Below are positions 45,438 through 58,676 of a DNA stretch of 64,000 nt, piece after piece; position 1 is the first letter of the stretch; each line of letters starts with the position of its first letter. The notes below the pieces were generated by a model that worked only from the letters and a program-made list of their open reading frames with translations, had not been told where the DNA came from and did not search any database. Origin of the DNA: Drosophila miranda (taxonomy: Eukaryota; Arthropoda; Insecta; Diptera; Drosophilidae); assembly GCF_003369915.1 (NCBI RefSeq), contig NC_046677.1, positions 9,238,001 to 9,302,000 of the forward strand. Direction: 5' to 3'. The position numbers were made by a program, and so were the translations under genes.

Positions 45438-47062
45438 GCATATTATTTGAATAAAATTTCCAAATTTAAAGTTTGAATATAGGCTTGAATCCAATTAAAA
45501 ACGTAATGATTCCGGGACTGATTCAATGATTGTTTGCTTGGCAGATTACCATATTTACTTTGCGGCTGCGCAACAACCTTTTGGCCTGACCTGACGTTTT
45601 GCAAAGATCAGACACAAAATTACACGAGTACGACAGCAGTCAAGAGCCGGGACTAGTGGTGCTAATAATGCTGACATTATATGACGGAGTATTCATCATA
45701 TAATTATATGGAGTGCAATGGTCTGGTAGCTCATCATTTGTAGATCAATTTAGCAGACAGTTCATTCGCTTCGCTGCCCCGCTTTATTGACATATTGTAT
45801 ATATGTATACTCATAGTCGTAGCCGTAGCCATTGAATAATTATTCGCTAGACTAAAGTAATATAGAAATATGATCCCTCCGCAGCTGTTTTGGCATTGGG
45901 TGTATCGTTAATTACAGCACTGAAAATATGAATTTAAACAAAATATACCAATTAGCCTGCTAAGGTCGAAGCAATGAAGCGAAAACAAGCTAAAGTCAGA
46001 GAGGTTCTCCTCAGCTTTCAGATCGAGGTGTAGGTCAAACACCGAAAGAGTTGGGTAATTTGTAAGCCAGACGGGCACTACTACGGAATCGCAACTACTA
46101 TTATCTCCTGAATGAGTAAAATGTTATGACTATGGTTATGGCAACCTTGGGTCATCCATAAAGCGGCTTCACCTGTGATTAGATATTGCCTGCAGGCACT
46201 ACTGCTCTTTCTATCAAAAACTTTAAAGCAATTCGACTTTAAACATATTTTTTTTCTAAAAACTTTATTTGGTTGGAGCTCACTTTTCTAACATATAATT
46301 ACCGCTGCTCCGGAGTTATTAAACACATGATGTTCAGTGTCCCTGAACTTGCACGAACGGCACGCTAATGAAATTTTTCAACAAGAAACGCGTCTGCACC
46401 ATAGGTGTTTGACTGGGGAAGCGGCGTTGCGGGGCCTATGGGGGCCGGGCAATTCGGTTAACAAACTGTTTGGCCATTTACACTACTACTACTACTGCTG
46501 CCTTGGATGGCAAGAGACACTTTGGAGTCTTGTATTTACACGCTCATTCGGCGGTCGGTCGGTTATCGCTTGTGCTACATTTTTCGTCGTACAAAAGGGG
46601 CCAGAAAAGCATACAACAGATGTCTACAGTGCGTATCGAAATGGTAAAACAGTTGAAGGTAAGCTTTGCAGACCTACTTTTAGCCTAGCCTTCCAGCTCT
46701 TTTCGCTCTCAACAGGCTGATGTGAAACTGACTGTACTCAGTCTCAGTCTACGACAAGATATATAGGTTTATGGCCCCTGAAGTTGTACCACAATGAACC
46801 GAAGAAAAACAAAACTTGTTGACCTTTACGAGCTGTGTAAATAATTTTGTCGTATTGAATGCAGTCAAACCGCTCGGGTGAATGGCAAGGAAAAATGACT
46901 ATCCAGACACGGCCAAGATCTTATCCAGATCTCTTCTCTCCGATAAGATAAGACACGTCAGCCAAACAATTGGTCTGATTAATTCACAATCTTTTCAATC
47001 ATTTTTCAACCTTGATGGGTCTCAAACAAAAGTGAAATCAAAAGCATTTCTTATGCTAATAA
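45438..47062. other. Non-coding stretch downstream of the janus-family gene
   Basis: No supported gene. The open frames near 46.3-47.1 kb are short and without family resemblance. Confidence 0.5.
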
Positions 47063-48174
47063 AACGAGGGGGAACGTTGTGAGTTGCTGCGGACACCGCA
47101 ACTCTACGGTTATACCCGATACTAAGTCAGTATGGCTCTCCTCCGGCAGACGCCGCTAATATTAAACGACACGACAAAGAGTGCGTGCGAGAGAGACAGA
47201 AAATCAGTCTGAGCGTGACGTCGGGCACTGCGTAGCCACTGCAAATTGATTTGTTCCTATTGGCTATAAAAATGATCTGATCTGATCCAGATTCAGCAAT
47301 CTGATATAGATATCTATGATTCTGCGTTTTTAGTTTTCTATAATCTCCAAAATTGTGGATGCCACAGATTTTCGTCTTTTAAGGGGCGGAAGGGGGTGGG
47401 GCGAAATTAAGAGATATACGTTTTATAGTGAAATCTAACAGGAGTGCGGATACCAAATTTGGTTACTCTAGCGTTAATAGTCTCTGAGATTTGTGAATAT
47501 CCCCAGATTTTCGTTCTTTGCGGGGGCGGAAGGGGGTGTGGCGAAATTTTGAAACAAACTCGTCTCGGTCCGATATCTTAGGAGTGTGGATACCAAATTT
47601 GGTTGCTCTAGCTTTTATAGTCTCTGAGATCTAGGCGCTAATGTTTTACTCCAAGCAAAGCCGCCTATGCTACGTGTGTGTTAGAGAGAGACAGGGCGAG
47701 AAAAAATGAAATTATTTTCTTGATGCTGGCTATAATAATAATACGATCCAATTCAGATTCTGCAGTCTAAAAGATATAGTCATTCTCTACGATTCTGCGT
47801 TTTTGGTTTTCTCATATCTTTAAAATTGTGGATGCCACAGATTTTCGCCCTTTGTGGGGGCGGAAGTGGGCGGGGCGAAGTTTTGAAATATTTTTGTAGC
47901 AGTGACATATCACAGAAGTCTGGATCCAAAACATCGTTGCTCTAGCTCTTATAGTCTTTGAGCACAAGGCGCTGAAGGGGACGGACAGACGGACAGACGG
48001 ACGGACGGACAGACGGACAGAGAGAAAGGGCTCAATCGACTCGGCTATTGATGCTGATCAAGAATATATATACTTTATGGGGTCGGAAACGATTCCTTCT
48101 GGACGTTACACACATCCATTTTCACCACAAATCTAATATACCCCAATACTCATTTTGAGTATCGGGTATAAAAA
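47063..48174 (-). mobile_element. DINE-1/INE-1-type Helitron-related element, inverted copy
   Basis: This is the reverse complement of the element at 30.93-32.07 kb. It starts with GGAACGTTGTGAGTTGCTGC and the GCGG-ACA-CCGC hairpin. Three internal blocks with CCAAATTTGGTT and GGGGCGGAAGGGGGTG follow, then a shorter (GGAC)n tract near 47982-48020. Next come the ATCAAGAATATATATACTTT core and the end ATGAGTATTGGGGTAT...ATACTCATTTTGAGTATCGGGTATA near 48115-48174. No coding capacity. Confidence 0.85.
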
Positions 48175-51100
48175 CTTTCATTCTCAAGTGCCACCCCAGA
48201 CCGCAGCAAAAGCATCTGCAGAGTTCTTGAGTTTTATTTAGTAAACCATTTTGAGACGAGACGCTAATGAGCCCATTGATAAACCCTGATTGGTATGGGG
48301 GGGACCCTCTAAATAATTGCTGGTTGTCGATTAGACTGTCAACAAAATATTATTGTTTTGTTTTCTTCTGGCTGACAGAACTGCGTTGCAAAGTGATTAA
48401 TAAGTTAAGAACCATATACATATAACCGTTCATTGTTCCATTTAGGGAACATTTTATGGGTCGAAAGCTGTTAACTGTTTAAACATTTTACGATAGAAAA
48501 ACTGTCATTCTGTCTCAATTATCGACTGCTGATAAAGCAGCTGCTAATTAAGTTATCCAATAAGTTATCCAAAGGAAGGGCAGAGATCGATCAAGCACTC
48601 AATTATCTTTTATTCAAGTTGACTTTTTGGAGTGTGTCTTTAATTGTCGGATAGAAGAAGAAGTAAGTAAGATTCCACCCTCTTAGAATCCAACTAAAAC
48701 CAAAGTTTTAGATGCGGATAAAACTTGTTATTTTAATGCAAATCAGAAAATTAGATTACCTCGTGGAATTACCATAAATAAAACAACCTTTGTCACCTTT
48801 TACAGACTTTTAAATACACTCACCTTCAACTAGTTCGTATCCAAATTCGATTTGTACAGGAAATTTATAATTGCTCACTTCAGTATTTGGTGGGGTTTAA
48901 CTCATTAACGTTTTATGGTTCTGAACGTGCCTTCAAGTTCAGGTGTACGTGTGAGTAGCGTAGCCGTTGCCAATGAGACAATCCGTATGCGATACGCAAA
49001 CATCCGAAAGTAGAAATTTTACCGAGAAAATAAAAGAATTGAAATTTAAGTAAATTCCAATAGAATAAACTCTTTTTTTCTTCTTCGGATATAACACAGC
49101 AGTAAAGAGCCATGACAACTGAAAAAACACAATCATCATCAACAATTCAAATATGTAGAGTCTTGCCACAAAAATAATGAAGTAAGCTCTGCTGTGAGCA
49201 ATCTTTATTTTGTTAGACAGTGAAGTTTTTTTTCAAGTATTTTTTTTCCACAAACTCTTATTATTATTATTTCTCCTTTTTTTTGTTTTGCTATTTTTTA
49301 TTGTTCTGTGGATTAGACGCGGGGCTTGGCTGGGGCTGTCTATCTGTCTAAACTGTCTTTTTTGGCCCGGTTGGTAATTTCTATTTGGGTCACCAATGGC
49401 AACACCAACAAGAGCTACAACAACTTTGCATAACGGTATCTAGACATATTTTTGAGTTGTACGAGTATTACGATGACTGCAACAACAACAACAGCAACAA
49501 CAGTCAAACACTCAACAACATTCACGCGCCAATGCACCAGAACCTCCAAAAGGCAACAACATCTCTCTATAGAGAGAGACACGCACTAACCATCCGACGA
49601 ATAGCGAAGACCAGACCATCAAATCACGACTTTTCGTTGCGACGCACGGTACAAAAATGATCGTTGATCCGCAGCTTGTGGTGGGTAAGGCTCGGCTTCT
49701 GCTACGCCGACGACTGCCACCACGAGCGCAGCCACCAGGTGAGCGATTCGTGTGGTTGGTTTACGTGCGCTCCAGCTCCAGCTGCTATAGGGTACAGGGG
49801 GTATCTTGTCTCCATGGAGATGTATGTGACAGGCAGAATGGGTTCGAACCCATACAAAATACATATATGTATGTACTTGTCTTTCTGTGTATCTGAACCC
49901 CTGCATAAAGATAGAGATTTTATTTGAATTAATAATTTTCTCTGACTTTGTCTTCTAACAATCCATTAAAAATAAAGCCAGTCGGATAAGTATTACAACC
50001 AGAAAAGGTTTCCCTTCCTTTCTCTCTCCCTCTCGTGGTGGGAGGGCGTTTTCTACTTAAACCCCCTAGAAACGGGTATACCCTAGTCGTAGCATCCAAA
50101 TACCGATCTTAGTTGTTTTATTTTGCGCTGCAGCTGCGCTGTTGGTGCTGCCGCGATATTGACAGAACGATAAAAGCCATAAAACACGACGCGATGCCTC
50201 AGCACTCTTTGCTTTTAGCTCTGTTTTTCTGCCTGCTTCTTTTATCAATTCTGAGCTTAATTACTCGTTCATCTTAGTGTGTGTGTTTGCTTCTTTTTGG
50301 CAAATGTTTGGAAGAATAACAGAAAGGTTTTTCGTACAGTTTGCCAAATGAATAGAGAGGAGGGACAAGGGACAGGGCATGTGGTATGCCTTAAATAAAC
50401 AAATTTCCTATGCCTCTTCTGATTACTGTTCGTTTTGTTCTTTTCTGTTTGCTGTGACACACACACACACACGATACGATGGTCTTGAAATCTAATTACC
50501 AAATTTACAAAGAAAACTTCTTACACAAAGCCAGATGCCGAATCAAGTAAGGTAAGTCTTGGAATTGGGTTAGAGTCAGACTTAAAGCGAAACCAACCCG
50601 ACAATGAGAATGATCGTTACCCAATTCTGTGTGTCATTGAACCTCCTGTTCGTTCCACTTCAAATGGAAGATTGGGGTATATAGAGTGTACATTCGGGAA
50701 GTACAGAAATCAGTTCTATAGCTACATCTTTTCAATAATCAACAGCGGTCAATACCAGAATATTTTATACATCATAATTGATAACTTAATTCAATTCCAT
50801 TCTTATATATTTTGATATTCAGATAATTACTCAGATCTGGGAGTCTCTCATTTAAAAGTTTTATACAACGCTTAAAATTCGTTAAAGGACATTTTTTTAT
50901 TTTCAATATTCTTATATAATCTTCACTAAAATCTTGTCAGCTGTGATTTCTATGTATTTCGATGTTATTTCTTATATCTTATGTGTTTGCTATTTCATAT
51001 TCAATTTCAAATTTCTCAAAATATATTTTGCTTGGGTCATCAGAATCATACCAAATGCATAGAGTATTTTCAACAAATTTCATATCTATATACTACGCCA

Positions 51101-51365
51101 TTCTTATAGTAACAAGATCTTTGCTTATTTACTAGCCTAACTAAACCAATTGATAAATGTAGCTTCGACATTAAGGAACCAGATGATTAAAACTTATTGT
51201 ATCAAATACTAGACATAAATAAATGCATGCGAATGTGTAAGAGTGTCTCGCTATACTATAGATATGTATGTGTGTGAGTGACGATGTGCTATATAAACGT
51301 GACGGTTGTATAATGCTGGTTATACTTGTATATTGTTATATGTGCGGGGGTGATATTGACGGTCC
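48175..51365. other. Non-coding stretch downstream of rost
   Basis: No supported gene. It holds CAA/CAG-rich low-complexity sequence at about 49470-49515, an (AC)n tract at about 50458-50472 and AT-rich sequence. The ends belong to the 3' flank of rost. Confidence 0.5.
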
Positions 51366-54098
51366 TCATATGAGACCAACGGCATGCGGTGTCCACACCA
51401 CACTGAAGGCCCTATTGAACATTCTCTTCAGCTTGTAGAGGCCGAAGAGCAGGAGCCAGTAGCACATGATCAGCACAAAGATGCCCACAAATGTCACCAG
51501 ACAGCGAGTGGGATTGTTCCAATCCAATATGGGATACACATAGGGATTGCCAAATCTGTGTGGAGAGAAATTGAATGAACATTATTCAACTAGATACACA
51601 TATATATATGCGGGTGCGACACTTACTCATCTGTGCCCCCACAGAAATGGTAGATGAGGGTGAAGACAAAGAACAGAATTGCCAGAGCCATGCTGTAGAC
51701 CACATGCAGGAGCCTCAGCGGAAATGCCACGACCAGGAAGTCGATCAGCATCATCACCGTGTTCAGTCCATGGGTAATAACGCTAATGGCCGGAAAACGC
51801 ATGGGTTTATCTGAAAGTTAATAGAAGCAATTAGATCGATCTCACTTATGTAATCCAATGATCGTCTACTCACTCATCTTGCCATGCAGGAAGACCCAGT
51901 ACACTGTGGAAATGATCAATGCCAGCGATATGGTCATATTGTACAGCCACCAGTAGATCTTCAGCCCCCTGGTGGTCTCCGTTTTGTTGCCAGACTCCTG
52001 CACTAGACTCCGGGTATTCCTCAGATCGTAGTGCCAACAGGTGACCTGCACAGCGGCAATGAGCATGGTGATGGTGCACAGACCATATCCCCAGTTAGTC
52101 ATGTAAATGAAGAACTTTCCATCGCAGAACTGCACAATAATGCACATGATATAGACGCCCAGGAAGAACAGGGCCCATATCCATCGATAGAGCAGGTAGA
52201 GTGAGTTGGTGTCATCCTTCTGCCACTGTTTTTGGAGTAGAAAGAAAGGTGATTGCTTTAGTAAGAAAGCTTTTTATAGTTCCTTAATAATACCAAGAAA
52301 TCTACGATTATATGAAGGTTCCATATAAGTATAATCAGTATAATATGTATCCCTGACTCAAGTACATTATTGCAGAACTTGTACTTGCTTGCAATTTCCA
52401 ATCAAATACCCATATAAAACCTTATCGCCGAGGTCACATTTGTCTGGCCCTAACGTCATGATCTTTTGCACATTTATATGATTTAATCATTTAAAATAAG
52501 TATTCCAGGTCTTTCAATAATTATAATTTGTAAAAATCCATTAAATACAACCTTTAAAAGTCTCAATTAAAGACCCCGACATTGTTATAGAATCACGAAA
52601 TTTCTAAGGATGCTTATCGCAGATTTACTTGTTTTTACACGGATGATCGTTTGTGTAGATTATGTAATTTCTAAATTAAATATTCCACACCTTTGGTCGT
52701 CATAAGACAAAAAACAAATAGTATAACAATTTATGACAGCTTCTGCCACATTTTGTTTTTCTTATCACACAATGACGTAGCAGCAATTGTAGGCAACCGA
52801 TTATGGGGCCCATAAAGCCAGTCACATTTTGTTTTCTTTGGAAATCAAAAAATCTCTGTTTACGCAAGTGCAATAATACTCATAATCATGATAATAATCA
52901 AATTAGTTGGATGTGAACTCGATTTTTTGCGGAAATCAAATCGCTGTGATCTACGCAACGTTTACGCTACTCTCGGGGGATATTTATGGGGGTATTGTTT
53001 GAAGTCTGATAAGGTGGTATCACACTATTGTCTGGTTCCTGTTTCGATTCGGATTCTACGCATTCCACGAATTCTTTTTTGGTGGCGCTACCAATTCTGC
53101 ACGGGACTTTTTTGCGCAATGATTCATTATGTACCTTGAAACTTTGTTTGTTTGTTATCTTTTGCCTCAACATCGCAATGAAATGTCTAAAAAGCTGCCT
53201 CATTAGCTTTATTAGTAAGGCAATCCTTATCAAATTTTTGTTTATATTGCATTTATCTAGATATCTGGTGGTGTTTGGGTGCTTTGTCATCGTTCAGTTT
53301 TAGTTTTGGTAGAGCTTTTACCCCCAAATGTGCCGTTTGGAGCACTCTAGCTATCCATTCATCAGACTGTTCTAAGTGAACTCCATTGGTGGTAAAGCTT
53401 TCGTTACGAAATTTCATTTTTTAATAAATAGCTTAAAGTGTTTTAATTTTTGATCCGTCGTGCCTTTCATTCATTAGAATGTGCTATGAGAACTTTGTTG
53501 CTTGTTGATTTAGAGAGGTACACTTTGATCCGAACTTCACATGATTATAAAGAGTTTTAAAATAGCTTATCTTGCTGTTAGCTTTTATTCACATTACTCA
53601 TTGTTCTATGAGAACTCAGTAGTTACTAGCTTTTCGCTTATGTAACGCAGTCGATCTTTGTAGATTGAATATACGAATCGAATCAAATCGAATCGAACAA
53701 CAGGAATAATCAACTTTTGATTGTAAAATTGATGAATATCACATAATTAATTTGATTATATCACCTTGGTTAATCACATTACGTTTGTGCCAGTGCCTCT
53801 GTGGCTGTGCCTGTGGCTGCACTCTTTCCGATTACACGTTTGCTAGCACACATAACTTTCGAAACACGTGCCAACGATTTCCAGGGAAATGATCTCACGA
53901 TCATTACAACGTTCGGTGAAAATATAATAGTTACAACTGCTGTTTGAACTATGAAATCACATGGGCAGTTGGCTGTAACTGTGGGATATTCCTCACCTGC
54001 GATCGGTAGAACAAATGTACGCGTTTGTATGCGAAGCCGAAATTCTCCCGCTGCAGTTCCTTGTTGAAGCTCTTGCAAAAGTCATCGAAAAGTTGCAT
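51366..54098 (-). CDS. rost: Rolling stone (probable rost orthologue)
   Basis: CDS: join of 54098-53997, 52225-51874, 51810-51627 and 51555-51366 (275 aa, the length I recall for D. melanogaster Rost). The N-terminus MQLFDDFCKSFNKELQREN and the C-terminus RAFSVVWTPHAVGLI agree with Rost as remembered. Multi-pass membrane segments carry YLLYRWIWALFFLGVYIM, FFIYMTNWGYGLC, LKIYWWLYNMTISLALIIST, THGLNTVMMLIDFLVVAFPLRLLH, FTLIYHFCGGTDEFGNPYVYPILDW and FVGIFVLIMCYWLLLFGLYKL. Known role: a membrane protein needed for myoblast fusion in the embryo. Intron 1 (52226-53996, about 1.8 kb) sits at the same SQ|WQ point as in the paralogue at 41.7-43.8 kb and may hold muscle enhancers (inference). Confidence 0.92.
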
Positions 54099-57066
54099 AT
54101 TTTTCTGTTTTTATTGTATCGCGGAGCAGAATTTTGAGGATGAGAGCTCCGACGGGAGTCGCGTATAGCCGGCAACTGGCTGTCGAACCCGAAAAGGCTT
54201 TTTTCCCCTGTCTGACTTAACCAGAGCTTTGAGTTATGTTTACGACTCACACGAACACCAACGGGAGAAAGAAGGAGAGATACACAAAGAGAGAGAGATA
54301 AAGAGAGAATGCGATATAAAAAAGGGGGAAACGATGATGTTGGAGTCGCGGCAGTGATCTTGAAACAGCACTAAACCCTCTCGGGACGGGGTGGACTGAG
54401 GGGAAGCTAGCAGTAGCTAAGAGACGGAGCAATTAGCAAATAGTAGCTCCACTTGGCACGCGCACTCGGACACGACTACTGGGGGATCGATATGGTATAC
54501 GGAAACCCACCGATCGGTCGATCGCTCGAGCAGGGAGCCCCGAACCCGAGCCGAAACGATGACGAACTTCGGTCAAGAGAGGAGCAGACAGCACACAGCT
54601 GAGCGAGGGACTATTGGGATCGAATGCCTAACGGGAAATGTGAAAACAAACTATAGACATATCATGCTTTATAACCGATCATATCTCTCGACGCAGCGAC
54701 ATCGCCAAGTAAGTTCAATTAATAATATGGAACAGAAATTTTTGCTGGGCTGCCAAAAGAGTATAGTGTCAAATGGCAGACGATGGACTCTCTTTGTGTC
54801 TCTGTGTGGGAACCGTTTTATGGATGATATTACATATGTCAATGCGATATTGACAGTACACACACGCTCACACACATCTGATCTTTCATTGTTAACCAGC
54901 ACTGAACTTGAAGCCATAGAGGTCGACCAATTAAGATCACTATCGAAATATTTCAAGAGCCAAAATGCTGTGCCAAGAATTACTCATGTATAAAATTCTT
55001 TTCTGACCTACATTGCTCTGCAATGGTATAAATAGACGATAAGCAAAGTGGGGGAAAGGTTCTACTACGTACCTTATCTAATCCATAAAAAAGAGAGAGC
55101 CATTAGGCACTTGAAAACAGACTAATTGCATCTAAATTAGCTTTCGCTCTGTAGATAACCTCTAAGAACTCAGCTTAAAGTCCAAAAAATGTCTGGGAAA
55201 TTTCGGTCCTATAAAGTTTAAAACGAAATAAAATAATTTTTGTTACCTTTGAGATGGGTTTCCTCTTCAGAGACTCCATTCTACATCACTTCACTATAAA
55301 AAAAAACTATTTATACTTTTAAGACGTAAACCAACCTCACGATATAGCCAGCGTTGCGATAAAGTGTGTAGGGTATAGGTCATACTACTGCCCCATTTGC
55401 CCCATCAAGTTGACTTTATCGTTGGCCATGTTTTCGCAATTGAATTTGGATCAATTTACCGAGACACCCATTTAATAAACACACTCCAGCATCGATTACC
55501 CATTGACGTTTCTCTTAAATTTGCATATATATATATATATATATATATATCGTTCATATATTACACATTCCCAGCATTACATTTGGAGGCAGAGCCCACC
55601 AATTATCGGCGAGAGCGGGTCTCAGGTTCGTTAACCTTGCATCTGACCTTGCCATTGCCTGGCAGCAGTCGAAAGTGTTGTCGACGTCTGTAAAGATAAG
55701 ATGATGTATCCTCTTGATTGCATAAATTTAATTATACGCTTCTAATTGGGACTCAATTTGGATGTTACTTTGCCTGACTCTCGGTGGGAATCTGAATCTG
55801 AAGATGAAATTGCCTGACAATTGCAAGAGTTTTGTGTGTGGGGAAGGAATATTCCCATTGATAGATTGATAGCGTGGGTTCATATAACATTAACAGATGG
55901 AAATCCACTCATCAATATGGCTGCCTTACTGATCCAATTTCAAACGAGAGCTAAAACAACAGCAGTTCATGGCAGGTGATTAATATTTAATTTCTAATCC
56001 AAAAAGATTTAATTATCAACTTGAAACAGTAAAGTGTGGCATGATTGGGAAACTATTAGAGATCTAAAAAGAGATCTAAGTGTATTGTCATTGAATCCTA
56101 TTTCCGATAGCTCTGTTCTGTAATAGTCGATTTCCAACAATAAATGAATCATTATATAGATAGGCGTATGAGTACCAACACTTCAGTCGTAAACAAAAAA
56201 AATCGTAATGGAAAACTTCAAAAGTTCAAGTTCCAACATTGTTAAAGACCCATATCAGAAGAGGAAACAACGTCAATCACCATTCACCCACATGGGACAT
56301 ACCCGCAAGATACCCAAAACATTGATAAATTTGCAAGATTGAAAGGTGGAAACAGTTGCTATACTCTATCAGAGTGTATATAGAACTTAGAAACAGCTCA
56401 ACTAAACTCCAATGACACAAATATAGGAGTGAAGATCTAAAGCCAGCTCTAAAAAAAGATCTAAAGATTGAATTGCAAAGGGTACTTCAACCTCCATGGT
56501 ACTCATTTCGATAATATTTTGCACTGTGGCTTGTTTTTTTTTCCGACTCCTTATCACTGTATGGGCCAGTAGAGTGCTGTCACACTCCTTATATAATAGG
56601 AGAAGCCGCATACCTATGCGGAAAACGTTTATCAACAGGGTTATTATTGACTTTGAATCATGTGCAAAAATTCCCAAGACATATTTAAACATTTAGGGCC
56701 CCATCGATTGGTTTGAGGATTTTCCAAGTCCAGGCACCAGCCAAGGGTTCCACTTCAGTGGATAGCTCTGGCCCAACTTGACCACGTTCGCGTTCAGGGT
56801 CTTATCTTTGGACGCTCGCTGTTTTGTGTTAGACATAAACAGTTGATAAGGACCGATAGATTCGTCGGCTCATATCACACCTCGATTACCAGCCGATTCA
56901 AGCCAAAACGATTTGCGGAAATTATGGCCCATTCGCATGGCTATCAGTCACCTACGCCGCGTGGCGCCGCCAGTCTGTGTTGTACCAGCGAACCAGCCAC
57001 CTGGTGTGGTCCCTCCTGTCAGCCCTAGTCCAGCGCCAGCGACGCCGAGTTCATCCGACCACGATC
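54099..57066. other. Non-coding stretch between rost and the tandem paralogue pair
   Basis: No supported gene. Rost is transcribed leftwards and the next paralogue rightwards, so this 3-kb region holds both promoters. An (AT)13 microsatellite lies at 55525-55550. The open frames at 54.5-55.7 kb are short and unsupported. Confidence 0.55.
55525..55550. repeat. (AT)13 microsatellite
   Basis: Uninterrupted AT dinucleotides between GC and CGTTC. Probably polymorphic. Confidence 0.9.
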
Positions 57067-58083
57067 ATGCGGGACGAGAGTCAGAATCCCTGCTGCCTTC
57101 CCCTCAAGGAGGAGTTCCAGCGCTCCAAGTTCTCGCTGCATCACGACGATCCCGGTGTCTTCTGTCGGTCTCAATGGCAGCGCGGGGATCGCAATATTCT
57201 GTGGCTGCTGTACCGCTGGATCTGGGCTGCGTTCTTTGCCGGCGGTGTGATTGGCAGCCTGGTAAATACTTTTAATGGAGGAACTTGGTTTATTTACCTC
57301 ACGGATTGGGGATTTACCCTGTGCTTCTATGCCTGTACTTATGGAGCAGTCGTGGCCACTATTTACTTTATCAAACCATCGTATTTTGGTCAGTTTTAGA
57401 GCCATTGATGGTTGATGACTTCATTATATGACGAATTTCCTCTTGTAGCTCCTGGCAGCGTGGCTCTGAAGATCTATTGGCTTTCCCATTATACAACTGT
57501 GGTGATTGCCATGATGATAACACTTGTGTTCTGGGCAGCGCTCTATCCATGTGAGTAGATATATTGGATGTAGGTATCAGGGTGGCTCAATATCTCTTTG
57601 AATGCTTTTATAGCCATGCCTGAAATGGGTGCAGAACTGTACAACCTCTGGGCCCACGCCTTCAACTCAATTTTCATGGTCTTCGACTGCTTTATGGTGG
57701 CCTTTCCCACGCGCATCATGCACTTTGTCTACCCCTTCGCTGCGGGCATCACATATGGGATTTTCTCGCTAATTTACTTCTGGTCCGGAGGCACTGATTC
57801 GTAAGTCCCAAGATATATATAGTTTTTCAAAAAATCCATCCAATATTCCGTACCCTTAATCTCTTGCAGCATGGGTAATCGTTACATTTACTTCATCTTG
57901 GACTGGGAGAAACCGGGCCTGGCCATAGGAACGGTTTTTGGCTGCGTGGCGCTGTTGAGCTGCTTCTGCTTGTGTGTCTTTGGATTCTACAGACTCCGCC
58001 TGTCCATCTACAACTGCTGTGGGAGGAAGCAGGTAGAGATCCCAGAGACAAGAGCCTCGACGGAGACAGTGCAAACCGCTTGA
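57067..58083 (+). CDS. Rolling-stone-family membrane protein (tandem copy 1)
   Basis: CDS: join of 57067-57388, 57449-57550, 57614-57800 and 57870-58083 (274 aa). The start MRDESQNPCC matches the start of its twin downstream (MRDESEDSCC). In-frame Mets further up are not conserved. Family landmarks: FCRSQWQRGDRNILWLLYRWIWAAFF, WFIYLTDWGFTLCFY, SVALKIYWLSHYTTVV, AHAFNSIFMVFDCFMVAFPTRIMHFVYPF, LIYFWSGGTD and YIYFILDWEKPG, spread over several membrane segments. Intron 1 uses the uncommon donor GTCAGT. The twin has GTGAGA at the same base, which supports the site. The SQ|WQ intron of rost is absent. The tail ends KQVEIPETRASTETVQTA. No function is known for this paralogue. Confidence 0.9.
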
Positions 58084-58676
58084 AAGTCTTATATTCTAGA
58101 TATTTTAAAGCGTAGACTATCACTATCTTAAAAAGTACCATAAGCTTATTCTTAGTTAGAAATCTTCAGGCATTCCAACGATATATTAAATCCCGAACGG
58201 CTACAATAGATTCAGATTGAATTGTAAGGGTATTCAATGCTCCATATTCAATAGAATTCTTGAATTCTTATCATATTTGATTGGAGGAAAACCCGCGGGG
58301 CACTTAAGACATGCGAGTACCAATAGATTTATGGTTTGGCTATGAATCAAGTGATAATAACTCCTAGGATATAAATAGTGTGGAAATTTTCCACGACCAT
58401 TGAACCCTTAGATTTAGTGAATGGTTTTTGGTAAGACATAACATCCACGCGTCCGTTGGGGGTCTTATCGGAGATGGGTGCTTAAGTATACATATGTAAA
58501 CGATTGTCGAACCGGATGATAAGGGCGCAATTGCCCGATTGATTATCCCAAAACATAAGCCATTTGTGGCCTTAACACACCTGCTTCGCGTGGTTCCGGC
58601 AGTCCGAGTTCCACCACCGAAGCAGCAACCTGCTGCTGACCATTCGAGCGAAACCGAAAGGGAAGATAATCGTACG
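58084..58676. other. Spacer between the tandem rolling-stone-family pair
   Basis: About 590 bp, no gene seen. It should hold the promoter of the second copy. An open frame extends upstream of the chosen start (from 58539), but its N-terminus is not conserved with the first copy. Confidence 0.5.
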
